DNA of 64,000 nucleotides from DASRDB01 sp035652815. GTDB lineage: Bacteria; Chloroflexota; Ktedonobacteria; Ktedonobacterales; Ktedonobacteraceae. The position numbers and the translations under genes were made by a program. Shown piece after piece: positions 24,941-33,326 of this stretch. Positions within the stretch are counted from its first letter, which is position 1, and each line of letters begins with the position of its first letter. The notes under the pieces were generated by a model. It had not been told where the DNA came from, searched no databases, and saw nothing but the letters and a program-made list of their open reading frames with translations. The stretch is taken from the NCBI GenBank assembly GCA_035652815.1, contig DASRDB010000011.1:248001-312000 (forward strand), given 5' to 3'.

Positions 24941-25267
24941 ATGCAATGGCAAGTGAAGCCTGAAGCATCTCCTGCAATCCCAGAGCCAACAGAAGCCGAA
25001 GTAGCCATGTCGGAGGGGCAGAAAATGTCATCTAAATCACAAGAGAAGAAAATTCGTGTTCAATTTGAGTTTGCTCCAGAAGCGCTTGCCCGGCTTGATG
25101 CATTGAAGGAAGTTACTGATGCGCCAACACGTGCCGAAACAGTGCGAAGTGCCTTGCGCTTTTATGAGTGGCTTGTGAATGAAGCAAAACGGGACTATAT
25201 GATTGCAACTATAAACGAACAGGGCAAGATTGTTTCTCAGTTCCCCGCTCGGCTTCTTATGCGATAA
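24941..25267 (+). CDS. Ribbon-helix-helix-type protein
   Basis: 108 residues from ATG 24941 (GAGGAGG 7 nt before). After a Glu/Pro/Ser-rich head of ~40 residues comes KKIRVQFEFAPEALARLDAL, APTRAETVRSALRFYEWLVN, the strand-helix-helix shape of a CopG/MetJ-type DNA-binding fold with RAETVR as second-helix start. The C-terminal strand (IATINEQGKIVSQFPARLL) is common in such small regulators. Likely a repressor; target unknown. AT-richer than flanking genes and followed 30 nt later by a membrane protein gene. Confidence 0.65.
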   Translation: MQWQVKPEASPAIPEPTEAEVAMSEGQKMSSKSQEKKIRVQFEFAPEALARLDALKEVTDAPTRAETVRSALRFYEWLVNEAKRDYMIATINEQGKIVSQFPARLLMR

Positions 25268-25297
25268 TATGACTACCCTATGTAAGGTAGTATTGTC

Positions 25298-25843
25298 ATG
25301 GAACTACAGCAACACGAGCCGACTGTTGGAGAGCAGTACGGAAAGTTGAAGAAATATGCCGCTATCAAGACACGCCTGATATGCGGAGGCCTTATTGGCA
25401 TTGGATTGGTTATTCTATCAGCGTTCATTTCAGCAGGTGTATTCAAATCATTGCCAGGTACGCCAGCCGCGAAAGCCCCTGTTGAGGTAAATGTTCCCGA
25501 TTGGCCTGCGATTTTTTCTATCATAGCCTTTGCTATAGCACTTCCGCTTCTATCAGCACTTGTACTCATTACTTTTGAGGAAACTTCTCGAAAGTATGTA
25601 ACAGTGAAAGATATGCTGGGTCTGAGGATAGTTTATTGGGCTGGTACTCTTCTTGCGCTTATCGGCATTGTGTTTGCCTTCTGGCATATATGGTTTGTTG
25701 CAGGGATACTTGCTGGAGTGAGTATACTTATTGGGACGCTTATCTACACTACATACAGTTCGAGGCTTACGCGCTTAGATAATCAGCTCAAAACGCAGTG
25801 GAACATTGAGAACCTGCGCTCTGAAGGTAATGAGTTGCTGTAA
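25298..25843 (+). CDS. Four-helix membrane protein, unknown
   Basis: 181 residues. Hydrophobic segments at about LICGGLIGIGLVILSAFISA, WPAIFSIIAFAIALPLLSAL, IVYWAGTLLALIGIVFAFWH and FVAGILAGVSILIGTLIYTT, with a charged cytosolic N-terminus (QQHEPTVGEQYGKLKK) and C-terminus. No conserved motif. ATG 25298 lies behind AAGGTAGTATTGTC, a weak site. Possibly co-transcribed with the RHH gene. Confidence 0.6.
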   Translation: MELQQHEPTVGEQYGKLKKYAAIKTRLICGGLIGIGLVILSAFISAGVFKSLPGTPAAKAPVEVNVPDWPAIFSIIAFAIALPLLSALVLITFEETSRKYVTVKDMLGLRIVYWAGTLLALIGIVFAFWHIWFVAGILAGVSILIGTLIYTTYSSRLTRLDNQLKTQWNIENLRSEGNELL

Positions 25844-25875
25844 CCCTCATAACAGAAGCTTAGACACCGATAAGC

Positions 25876-26085
25876 TTAATCCCACTCCTGCTCAGGTGAT
25901 TCCCAGGGTTCGAGTGTTCCACCCTCAATCTTATCTCCTTGAGGGTCCAGGGTTCGTACTCGCTCTACAAACTCTTTGATAATCCTGCTAAAGACTTGCT
26001 GTACTCTGCTCGCATCTGTCCGGTGTCGCTCATCGACTGGCGGCCAATCCTCAAGCGCTCCACCGTCTTCAACACTGCTACTCAT
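25876..26085 (-). CDS. Small acidic hypothetical protein
   Basis: 69 residues from ATG 26085, preceded by AGGAGG at 10 nt (GTG 26091 would be only 4 nt away). Sequence is acidic with a helical middle (SRVQQVFSRIIKEFVERVRT) and ends LEPWESPEQEWD. No known domain. The good ribosome site argues for a real gene; 26086-26283 downstream of its start holds nothing else recognised. Confidence 0.5.
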   Translation of the reverse strand: MSSSVEDGGALEDWPPVDERHRTDASRVQQVFSRIIKEFVERVRTLDPQGDKIEGGTLEPWESPEQEWD

Positions 26086-26283
26086 CGGCACAAGCCTCCT
26101 TCTCTATTGGTACTACGAGGAAGCATCTACAGCACATTGAGTAAAGAAGCAGAAAGAAATTATGATAAGGATTAGATTAGCCAACTACTTACAATAACGT
26201 ATTTTCTATACAAATATTAACACATAAAGCAAGAAAGTGAAATTGTAATTTGTTATTTTCGGTTTAAAATGTGTGAATCCTGG

Positions 26284-27834
26284 TTACTTTTTCACATCAA
26301 GCGTTGTCTTCTTGTCAGCAGACTGTTCCTGACTCTTTGTATCGGCTGCCGGAAACGCCAGCGTCACGGTTGTTCCCTCATTCAGCACGCTGCTAATAGA
26401 GATGGTGCCGCCCTGCGCCTCCGTGAGTTCTTTGGCGATGGCGAGGCCCAGTCCGCTTCCGCCGCTCTGGCGTGGTTGGCGGGCGCGTGAGGGGTCGGCG
26501 CGATAGAAACGTTCGAATACGTGCGGAAGGGCTTCTGGGGGAATGCCTCGACCGCTATCTTGGATCACAATTTCGACCTTATTCTGCGGTGTTTGTGAGG
26601 CGCGCAGTTCGATATGGCCGCCCTCGGGAGTAAATTTGAGGGCGTTCTCCATGATATTGAGCAGGACTTGCTTGAGCCGGTCTTTATCGGCGCATATGAG
26701 GGGTAGCTCTGGCTCGATTTTGCAGGTAAGCTCCTGATCCTGTGCGAGGTATTTGGCCTGTTCGTAGACGGCTTCTACTACAGGGCCGACCTGCGTGTAT
26801 TCCTCACTTAAGGAGAGTTTGCCTTCATCCAGGCGCGATAGCACCAGCAAGTCTTCGACGAGGCGGCGCATGCGCTTCACTTCGCCGTACATGCCGCGCA
26901 CAAGACGGTGTACGGCTTCGGCATCGCCCTGGTCTGCGCCGATCAGCAGCATTTCCAGGCTGCCGCTCATGGCGGTTAATGGCGTGCGCAGTTCGTGCGA
27001 GGCGTCGGCTACGAACTGCTTTTGACGGTGGAAGGCATCTTCGAGTCGGGCCACCATGCTATTGAAGGAGACAGCGAGTTGACCAATTTCATCTTTGGTG
27101 AGTGGCGGGTTGATGCGCTCGGAGAGGTCTCCCCTGGCAATACGGCGGGTTGTGCGCTCGATCTCAACCAGGGGGCGCAGTGCAACGCCGACCAGTGGAA
27201 AAGTCACCGCTGCCGCGAGCAGAATGGTGACGAGTACACCGAGCGCGAGCAGCAGGCGGAGAGTTATCAAAAAATTATCAATCGGCGCGGTCGGCGTGCT
27301 TACTTGCAAGATGCCGACGGTATAGCCATTGCTGACCAACGGGATCAGCACGACAATCTGGCGAGCGCCATGCGCATCACGCGCCAGCACATAGGCTGAG
27401 CCATTCTGGTTGTGGGCGAGCGTTTGTTGCACCGTTATAGGGGAGAGGGTGACGGCGCTGGCGGTAAAGGGGAACGTGCTGGGCGGGATGAGGACGGAAC
27501 CGTCCGGTGTAAGGATGGCGGCATTGGTATTGGGACCGGCAAGGTGGCGCGCGAGTTCCGCCGCATTAGTCTGAAAGTTCGCTGGCGGCGGGCCTACCGG
27601 TGGCTCTGAGAAGCGGGACAGGTTAAATCCGCGCCCCTTGATGCCTGTCTCAGCAAGATGCGCTTCGTTATGCAAAACATCGACTTCATTTCCCAGCAGC
27701 GATTGTTCCGCCAGCAGTGATACTACCACGCTCAGCACAACCAGCAGGAGCGTCAGCACCGCTAGTGAGATGAGCGTGAGACGCCAGCGAATCGGTATGT
27801 TTCTGAGTTGGCGAAAATGGATACGTTTCCACAT
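26284..27834 (-). CDS. Sensor histidine kinase (HAMP-HisKA-HATPase)
   Basis: 516 residues. TM1 ~18-42, an extracytoplasmic sensor of ~145 residues with a Pro-rich stretch (EPPVGPPPANF), TM2 ~190-215, HAMP ~216-268. HisKA has FVADASHELRTPLTAMSGSL with phospho-His at 280; the ATPase has the N-box NIMENALKFTPEGGHI, DSGRGIPPEALPHVFERFYR and GGSGLGLAIAKEL. The cognate OmpR-type regulator is encoded just upstream in the operon (9-nt gap). It senses an envelope signal of unknown nature. Confidence 0.94.
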   Translation of the reverse strand: MWKRIHFRQLRNIPIRWRLTLISLAVLTLLLVVLSVVVSLLAEQSLLGNEVDVLHNEAHLAETGIKGRGFNLSRFSEPPVGPPPANFQTNAAELARHLAGPNTNAAILTPDGSVLIPPSTFPFTASAVTLSPITVQQTLAHNQNGSAYVLARDAHGARQIVVLIPLVSNGYTVGILQVSTPTAPIDNFLITLRLLLALGVLVTILLAAAVTFPLVGVALRPLVEIERTTRRIARGDLSERINPPLTKDEIGQLAVSFNSMVARLEDAFHRQKQFVADASHELRTPLTAMSGSLEMLLIGADQGDAEAVHRLVRGMYGEVKRMRRLVEDLLVLSRLDEGKLSLSEEYTQVGPVVEAVYEQAKYLAQDQELTCKIEPELPLICADKDRLKQVLLNIMENALKFTPEGGHIELRASQTPQNKVEIVIQDSGRGIPPEALPHVFERFYRADPSRARQPRQSGGSGLGLAIAKELTEAQGGTISISSVLNEGTTVTLAFPAADTKSQEQSADKKTTLDVKK

Positions 27835-27843
27835 AAATGTGCC

Positions 27844-28539
27844 TCACCCGCGCAGCGAATAGCCGATGCCGCGCACCGTTTGAATCAACTGCGGGGGATT
27901 GTCGTGCAATTTTTCACGCAGGTGGCGAATATAGACCTCGATGATGTTGTCATCGCCTTCGTAATCGTAGCCCCAGACACGCGCCAGAATGACTTCACGC
28001 GAGAGAACCTGGCGCGGGTGCATCAAAAGCAGTTCTAACAGGTCAAATTCTCGCGGGGTCAGCTCTATCTCCTCGTTATTGCGCGTCACCACCCGCGTGC
28101 CCCTATCCAGGGTAATATTGTGAAAAGAAAGCACGTCTCCGGTAGTGATACCAAAGCGGCGTAGCAGTGCGCGAGTGCGCGCCATCAGTTCTTTAAAAGT
28201 AAAGGGCTTGGTGACGTAATCGTCCGCGCCCATGTTCAGGCCAGTAACCAGGTCGTCTACTTCATCTTTCGCGGTGAGCATGATGATCGGTACGTTCATT
28301 GTGCGCCGGATACGACGGGTTACTTCCAGGCCGTCCATCCCTGGCAGCATGATATCAAGAATAATGATGTTCGGATGATGCTCCAGCGTCCGGTTGATTG
28401 CCTCGGGTCCGGTAGTTGCCGTCAGCACGCGGAAGCCCTCGTATGAGAACCCCATGCGTAAAAACTCGATAATTTGTGGTTCATCATCGACGATCAATAC
28501 CGTCAGGTCTGGATCGTTAGACGCGCTTCCTGTAGACAT
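27844..28539 (-). CDS. OmpR/PhoB-type response regulator
   Basis: 231 residues from ATG 28539; a GTG 48 nt upstream is also possible. Receiver: VLIVDDEPQIIEFLRMGF, Asp in IIILDIMLPGMDGLE, Thr/Ala in MLTAKDE, Lys in VTKPFTFKELMART. Winged-helix DNA-binding part: IELTPREFDLLELLLMHPRQ, VLSREVILARVWGYDYEGDD, YIRHLREKLHD and IQTVRGIGYSLRG. First gene of a regulator-kinase operon. The region upstream has two copies of TTTTTTCAGCAAGGT (~28657 and ~28678) that might be part of its promoter. Confidence 0.94.
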   Translation of the reverse strand: MSTGSASNDPDLTVLIVDDEPQIIEFLRMGFSYEGFRVLTATTGPEAINRTLEHHPNIIILDIMLPGMDGLEVTRRIRRTMNVPIIMLTAKDEVDDLVTGLNMGADDYVTKPFTFKELMARTRALLRRFGITTGDVLSFHNITLDRGTRVVTRNNEEIELTPREFDLLELLLMHPRQVLSREVILARVWGYDYEGDDNIIEVYIRHLREKLHDNPPQLIQTVRGIGYSLRG

Positions 28540-28725
28540 TCTCCCTGGTTCCTCTGCCAGCACAGTTCTAGCATCATTGAAACACACATTGCTGAAAAAA
28601 CGCTGAATTGATGCCTCATTATATCAGACGTTTCCTCGCTCCTGACGGATTCAGCATTTTTTCAGCAAGGTTGGCCGTTTTTTCAGCAAGGTCTGCCACA
28701 ATACTAGCGAAAGGTTGATGCAGGT

Positions 28726-28925
28726 GGTTGTAGGGACGCGCTTCATCGCGTCCTGCCCGATCACAGCGCATCACAGGCGGGCAGGACGCGATGAAGCGCG
28801 TCCCTACAACCGCCTGTTGTGCATGCCGATGGAACGAGGTGGACGCGATGAAGCGCGTCCCTACAACCGCCTGTTGTACATGCCGATGGAACGGGGTGGA
28901 CGCGATGAAGCGCGTCCCTACAACC
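28726..28925. repeat. Family C repeat array (one left arm, three right arms)
   Basis: GGTTGTAGGGACGCGCTTCA (left arm, ~28726-28754) is followed by three inverted copies ending GCGTCCCTACAACC at ~28810, ~28868 and ~28925. The right arms recur with a 57-58-nt period that includes the spacer CGCCTGTTGTGCATGCCGAT, so the element grew by tandem duplication of half its length. Confidence 0.9.
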
Positions 28926-28969
28926 AAATTCATCATAGCCAATAAATCTCTCATTTCAGGAGAAGCCTT

Positions 28970-30382
28970 ATGGATACAACTATCTATTCCGGCACAAGTA
29001 CATCCATCTCTTTTAATCGTGCTATCGCAGAGAGGCTGGATAGACTACCGGTCAGCCGCGAAACGCTGCGGATTATGTTGCTGGCGGGTATTGCCTGGCT
29101 GGTGGAGTCCTATGATATTGGTATTATAGGTAACGTCCTGCCATCGCTCACCAAACAATTCTCGTTGAATGCGTTTACAGTTGGTCTGCTGGCGATTGCC
29201 TCAACGTTGGGTATTGTTGTCGCTGTTATTCCATCAGGAATGATTGCCGACCGCATTGGGCGCAAGAAGATGCTCGTTGTCGGTACAGCCTGGTATGCAG
29301 CCTTTTCTTTTTTATGCGGGCTTGCCACCACGCCTGCCATGCTTATAGCTCTGCGTTTTATCTCCGGCCTGGGCATGGGCGCGATCTTCCCCATTCCTTA
29401 TGCAATGGCGGCTGAATATATGCCGCGCCACTTCCGGGGAGCGATGACGAGCATCCTTGACTCGTTTCTCTCGCTGGGTTACTTCATCGCGCCGCTGGCC
29501 GCTTTCGCGCTCATTCCGCAGGTGTCAGGAGATATGGGATGGCGCTACCTGTTCTTCCTGGGTGGTCTTCCCTTGCTCTATGTTCCCGTCTTGATGCGCT
29601 GGATGCCCGAGTCTGCGCGCTGGTTGCAAGCCACCGGACATGAACGCGAGGCGGATTCCATCGTACAGCGTATCGAACGGCGCATCGAGCAGCGAACCGG
29701 CAGGCCGCTCCCGCAGCCACAGATTGAAGCGAGCGAGAGGGTTGTAAGTGAAAAGTCTTCAGTGCGAGCGGTGTTCAGCAAGGGATACCTGAAGCGCACG
29801 ATCATGATGTGGATTTCTTTCTCGTGCATCCTGTTTATGTTCTACGCCATCCAGACCTACACGCCGACGGTGTTGCTCAAGGAAGGCAATACGCTTGGAA
29901 CCTCGTTCCTGCTGACTTCGATTATCGTCCTGGCCTCTATACCTGGAAAATATGCAGCCGCGTATGCGCTTGAGCGTTTTGGACGTAAGTTTACCCTGAT
30001 CTGGTTCGCGGCTATTGCGGCAATTAGCGCGGTTATCTTCGGGCTGGTGCATGATCCGGTGCTGGCGGTAGCATTTGGCGTGATTATGTCGTTCTTTGGC
30101 ATCGGCGTTGACCCGGCCATCAAGATTTACGGCGCGGAGCAGTATCCAACACGCATGCGCGAAACGGGCATCGGCTTCTTCGAGGGTGTGGGACGATTCT
30201 TCGGTGGAGCGCTAGCCCCGTTCATTATGTCCTTTATCCTGACATATAGTGGTATTGCAGGCTCTTATGTCTTCGTTGCGATCCTGGCTGTTGGCGGGCT
30301 GGCTGCTGTAGCCTTGCTGGGCAGCGAAACACGCGGCCAGGCTATCGAACAGGTCTCTGAAATACAGGAAAGAGCAGCGTAA
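28970..30382 (+). CDS. MFS transporter (sugar/aromatic-acid porter type)
   Basis: 470 residues, 12 predicted helices with a central charged loop (~220-270). Signature motifs: ADRIGRKKMLVVG between TM2-3, PYAMAAEYMPRHFRGAMTS, PLLYVPVLMRWMPESARWL at the end of TM6 and ERFGRKFTL between TM8-9. This fits the SP/AAHS branch of proton symporters for sugars or aromatic acids. ATG 28970 behind TCAGGAGAAGCCTT. The ligase gene begins 2 nt after its stop, suggesting uptake of an acid later activated to a CoA ester. Confidence 0.88.
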   Translation: MDTTIYSGTSTSISFNRAIAERLDRLPVSRETLRIMLLAGIAWLVESYDIGIIGNVLPSLTKQFSLNAFTVGLLAIASTLGIVVAVIPSGMIADRIGRKKMLVVGTAWYAAFSFLCGLATTPAMLIALRFISGLGMGAIFPIPYAMAAEYMPRHFRGAMTSILDSFLSLGYFIAPLAAFALIPQVSGDMGWRYLFFLGGLPLLYVPVLMRWMPESARWLQATGHEREADSIVQRIERRIEQRTGRPLPQPQIEASERVVSEKSSVRAVFSKGYLKRTIMMWISFSCILFMFYAIQTYTPTVLLKEGNTLGTSFLLTSIIVLASIPGKYAAAYALERFGRKFTLIWFAAIAAISAVIFGLVHDPVLAVAFGVIMSFFGIGVDPAIKIYGAEQYPTRMRETGIGFFEGVGRFFGGALAPFIMSFILTYSGIAGSYVFVAILAVGGLAAVALLGSETRGQAIEQVSEIQERAA

Positions 30383-30384
30383 AA

Positions 30385-31890
30385 ATGAGTGAAATAGAGC
30401 AAAAATTGGTAGCATGGGCGGAAATTCAACCCGGTAAACCCTTTATTATCGAGGCGGAAAGTGGCAGACAGCTTACATATAGTCAGACTCTTGCCAGTGT
30501 TCAGGCGGCGCGGAAAATGCTCGGAGATACGCCTAAAAAGGTATTCCTCTCGCTCTCTAACGGACTTGAAAACGCTGTTCTCTGGCTGGCGGCTCTGACT
30601 GGGGGGCATCTGCTTATGCCCCTGCCGCCCACAGTTTCAGAAGCTGAGTGTACCCGCGCAAAGCATATGTTTCAGCCGGATGTGCTGGTGGTCGAGCAGG
30701 CGGAAGACGCGCAAAAATTCTCTGCGCCCGCCGCACTTGTGATAACGCAGCATGATTGTGCAGCGTTCATGCAGAAGCAGGTGCCATCTACTGAACTGGC
30801 AGGAGCGAAAGAGGGCCGCGTCTGCTTCATGACTTCGGGAACAACAGGCCACCCCAAGGGTGTCATCCTGACGACGAGCCAGATCGCATGGACGGCGGAT
30901 CATATTCGCACTTCGCACCGCCTTACTTCCAGTGATCGCGGCCTGACAGTTCTCCCGTTTTCCCATGTCAATGCGCCGGTGGTCAGCCTCTGCTCGTCGT
31001 TGCTGGCTGGCAGCACAGTGGTGATTGCCCGCCGCTTCAGCCGCAGTCGCTTCTGGTCGTGGATTGAGGCGTATGACATTACGTGGGCCAGCATTGTGCC
31101 GACGATAGTGGCAATGCTGCTCAGCACCGAGCGGCCAGCATTTTTGCCTGGAACATTGCGCTTCGTGCGTACCGCGTCTGCGCCCTTGCCCGTCGCACAC
31201 ATGCAGTCCTTCGAGGCGAAGTTTGGCGTGCCGGTCATTGAAACCTATGGATTGTCGGAAGCGGCCAGTCAGGTTGCGGCGAATCCTGTCCCGCCAGGAA
31301 GACACAAGGCGGGGTCGGTTGGTCTGCCAACAGGCGTGTGTATGCGTATCTGCCGCCCGCGCATGGATACAATAGATGATGAGTTGCATGATGTTGTGCC
31401 GGGTACGCCTGGCGAGATCTGTATTAAAGGGCCGAGCGTCATTCATGCCTATGTCGGCGGACAGGGGCAGGAAGCCTTTAAAGATGGCTGGTTTCGCACA
31501 GGAGACCTGGGCTACCAGGATAGCGACGGCTACCTGTATATCACGGGCCGGGTGCGCGATGTCATTATCCGAGGCGGCGAGAACATTGCGCCGCGAGAAG
31601 TAGAGGAGACGCTGCTGCGGCATCCCGCTGTGCAGGAGGTAGCGGTGGTTGGGCTTCCTGATCCCATTTATGGCGAACAGGTCGCGGCCTTCGTCGTAGC
31701 GCACGCGGGTTGGAGTGAGGCGGAAGTGGTAGAGAGCCTGCGCGAGTTCGCGACACAAAACCTCAGTTCGTATAAAGTGCCTGCCGAGATAGTCGTAGTT
31801 GACGCGCTGCCGAAAAACGGGACAGGCAAGGTAGAACGCCGCCTCTTGCGAGAATTTAATTTCCAGAAGGTCGCAGTGGGAGGAAGATAG
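30385..31890 (+). CDS. AMP-dependent acyl-CoA synthetase/ligase
   Basis: 501 residues of the ANL superfamily: P-loop-like MTSGTTGHPKGVILT, VIETYGLSEAASQ, GWFRTGDLGYQDSDGYLYIT, GRVRDVIIRGGENIAPREVE and catalytic Lys in LPKNGTGKVERRLL. It activates a carboxylic acid with ATP to the adenylate and then usually to a CoA thioester. Substrate unknown. Second gene of the MFS-ligase-acyltransferase operon. Confidence 0.9.
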   Translation: MSEIEQKLVAWAEIQPGKPFIIEAESGRQLTYSQTLASVQAARKMLGDTPKKVFLSLSNGLENAVLWLAALTGGHLLMPLPPTVSEAECTRAKHMFQPDVLVVEQAEDAQKFSAPAALVITQHDCAAFMQKQVPSTELAGAKEGRVCFMTSGTTGHPKGVILTTSQIAWTADHIRTSHRLTSSDRGLTVLPFSHVNAPVVSLCSSLLAGSTVVIARRFSRSRFWSWIEAYDITWASIVPTIVAMLLSTERPAFLPGTLRFVRTASAPLPVAHMQSFEAKFGVPVIETYGLSEAASQVAANPVPPGRHKAGSVGLPTGVCMRICRPRMDTIDDELHDVVPGTPGEICIKGPSVIHAYVGGQGQEAFKDGWFRTGDLGYQDSDGYLYITGRVRDVIIRGGENIAPREVEETLLRHPAVQEVAVVGLPDPIYGEQVAAFVVAHAGWSEAEVVESLREFATQNLSSYKVPAEIVVVDALPKNGTGKVERRLLREFNFQKVAVGGR

Positions 31891-31895
31891 GTATT

Positions 31896-33125
31896 ATGGC
31901 AATTCAATATGCGCCCGAAAAGACTATTGAGCAACCAGTAAAACAGAATGGGCGCGCAAAACGCGCCCACCTCTACGAGTTAGACCCCTTGCGAGCCGTG
32001 ACAGCTCTGTGCGTCATTGGTGTTCACGCCGTCGCGCTATCGGTGTTTATCAATCATTCGGTATGGGGCGTGCTGGTACAAAACGCGGTGGTGGTGGCGC
32101 TGCACTACACGCGGGAAATATTCATGTTCGTCTCGGCCTTCGCGCTGACCTATGTCTACTTTGGCAAACCATTCCAGACGGGACAATTTTATAAAAAGCG
32201 GGCCATCGGAGTACTCATTCCTTATTGTATCTGGAGCGCGCTCTACGTTCTGGTATTCCAGCCGGGGCTTTCTCCTGGCGCATTTCTTCGCACTACAGCC
32301 ATCGATATCCTGAACGGCAGCGCATCATATCAGCTTTACTTTATTCTGATCTCAATCGAGTTTTACCTGGTGTTTCCCCTCTTCATGAAATTTATGAAGC
32401 TGGTGGCTCCTCATCCCTGGAAAACGCTGGCGATCAGCTTCGCGCTGCAAGTCGTTCTGATGTACCTTGATTTCCAGTACCTGCAACAGGGTACGCTCAA
32501 CTCGTCCGGTTTCTGGCACTTCGTGAATCAATATCAGGCGAGCTTTTTCCTCACCTACCAGTTCTACTTTGTGCTGGGCGGGCTGGCGGCAATCTACATG
32601 GAGCAGGTACGGGCGTTTTTGCTGCGGCATGGCTGGCTGGTAGTGGCCTGCTTCGCGGTTGCGCTGCTCGGATTGTGGACGTACTTTTACATACAGGTTC
32701 AATACCAGCGCGTGCCTCTTGGATTTGCCACATCGGTGTTGCAGCCGGACATGGTCTTTTTCAGTCTGGCCGTGATCGTGATGTTCTCATGGCTGGCGGC
32801 TAAGTGGGCAAGGCGCGTAGATGCGGCGGGACATCCGAGGGGCTATCGCTTCTGGCGAACATTGTCTGATGCCTCGTTTGGCGTCTACCTCGTGCATGTA
32901 ATGATCCTGGAGCCACTGCTGCATACATGGCTGCCCACGCTGCCGGTTGGCTGGCCTGTGGCGCTGCGCGTCTTCCTGGTCTGGTTCCTGACTGCCAGCG
33001 CGTCGATGATCTTCTCGATTGCGCTGATGAACATACCAGTCGCCAGTCGCCTCGTCGGGCGCAAAAAGGCGTCGCCACGCCTTGAGATGGGAACCAGGGC
33101 GCAAAAAGGTGTCGCCACGCCTTGA
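31896..33125 (+). CDS. Membrane acyltransferase, acyltransferase-3 family
   Basis: 409 residues with about ten membrane helices. N-terminal ELDPLRAVTALCVIGVHAVA has the catalytic His of acyltransferase-3 (OafA-like) proteins; FMFVSAFALTYVYFGKPFQT, KKRAIGVLIPYCIWSALYVL and SFGVYLVHVMILEPLL are further family marks. Transfers acyl groups to sugars or lipids at the membrane. It starts 5 nt after the ligase stop, so the ligase might supply its acyl donor. The last ~20 residues (RKKASPRLEMGTRAQKGVAT) are encoded by a 40-bp tandem repeat and the stop lies inside that repeat, so the native C-terminus has been replaced. Confidence 0.88.
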   Translation: MAIQYAPEKTIEQPVKQNGRAKRAHLYELDPLRAVTALCVIGVHAVALSVFINHSVWGVLVQNAVVVALHYTREIFMFVSAFALTYVYFGKPFQTGQFYKKRAIGVLIPYCIWSALYVLVFQPGLSPGAFLRTTAIDILNGSASYQLYFILISIEFYLVFPLFMKFMKLVAPHPWKTLAISFALQVVLMYLDFQYLQQGTLNSSGFWHFVNQYQASFFLTYQFYFVLGGLAAIYMEQVRAFLLRHGWLVVACFAVALLGLWTYFYIQVQYQRVPLGFATSVLQPDMVFFSLAVIVMFSWLAAKWARRVDAAGHPRGYRFWRTLSDASFGVYLVHVMILEPLLHTWLPTLPVGWPVALRVFLVWFLTASASMIFSIALMNIPVASRLVGRKKASPRLEMGTRAQKGVATP

Positions 33126-33180
33126 GATGGGAACCAGGGCGCAAAAAGGCGTCGCCACGCCTTGAGATGGGAACCAGGGC
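33058..33180. repeat. 40-bp tandem repeat, three copies
   Basis: Units starting GCAAAAAGGCGTCGCCACGC at 33061, 33101 and 33141 are identical except one base (GGC/GGT). The first two supply the end of the acyltransferase CDS; the third runs directly into family B copy 3, whose first bases (CCAGGGCG) are also the end of each unit. Confidence 0.92.
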
Positions 33181-33241
33181 GACCGCAAGGGTCGCCCCTA
33201 CCAGAACAGGGATGTAGGGGCGACCCTTGCGGTCGCCCTGG
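33174..33241. repeat. Inverted repeat, family B copy 3
   Basis: Perfect 28-bp arms (33174-33201 and 33214-33241) with the core GGGCGACCGCAAGGGTCGCC and a 12-nt spacer. It may also terminate the acyltransferase operon. Confidence 0.88.
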
Positions 33242-33326
33242 TCCAATCGCGGTCGCTCTGGCTTTAGCCATTGGTAGTTGATAGAACTTAGATGAAATAG
33301 TTGTGTTGTGAAAGGCATATGTTGGG

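Noticed and set aside
28726..28925. CRISPR-like appearance of repeated units
   Set aside because: Units are inverted arms with near-identical spacers and no cas genes; this is a hairpin repeat, not a CRISPR array.
28715..28954. Open frames on both strands made of repeated VGTRFIAST / GRDEARPYN
   Set aside because: They are translations of family C repeats in a gap with no start signals; unlike tilS there is no surrounding domain.
30637..31758. Minus-strand frame of 373 codons opposite the AMP ligase
   Set aside because: Shadow of a conserved enzyme; composition atypical and no domain.
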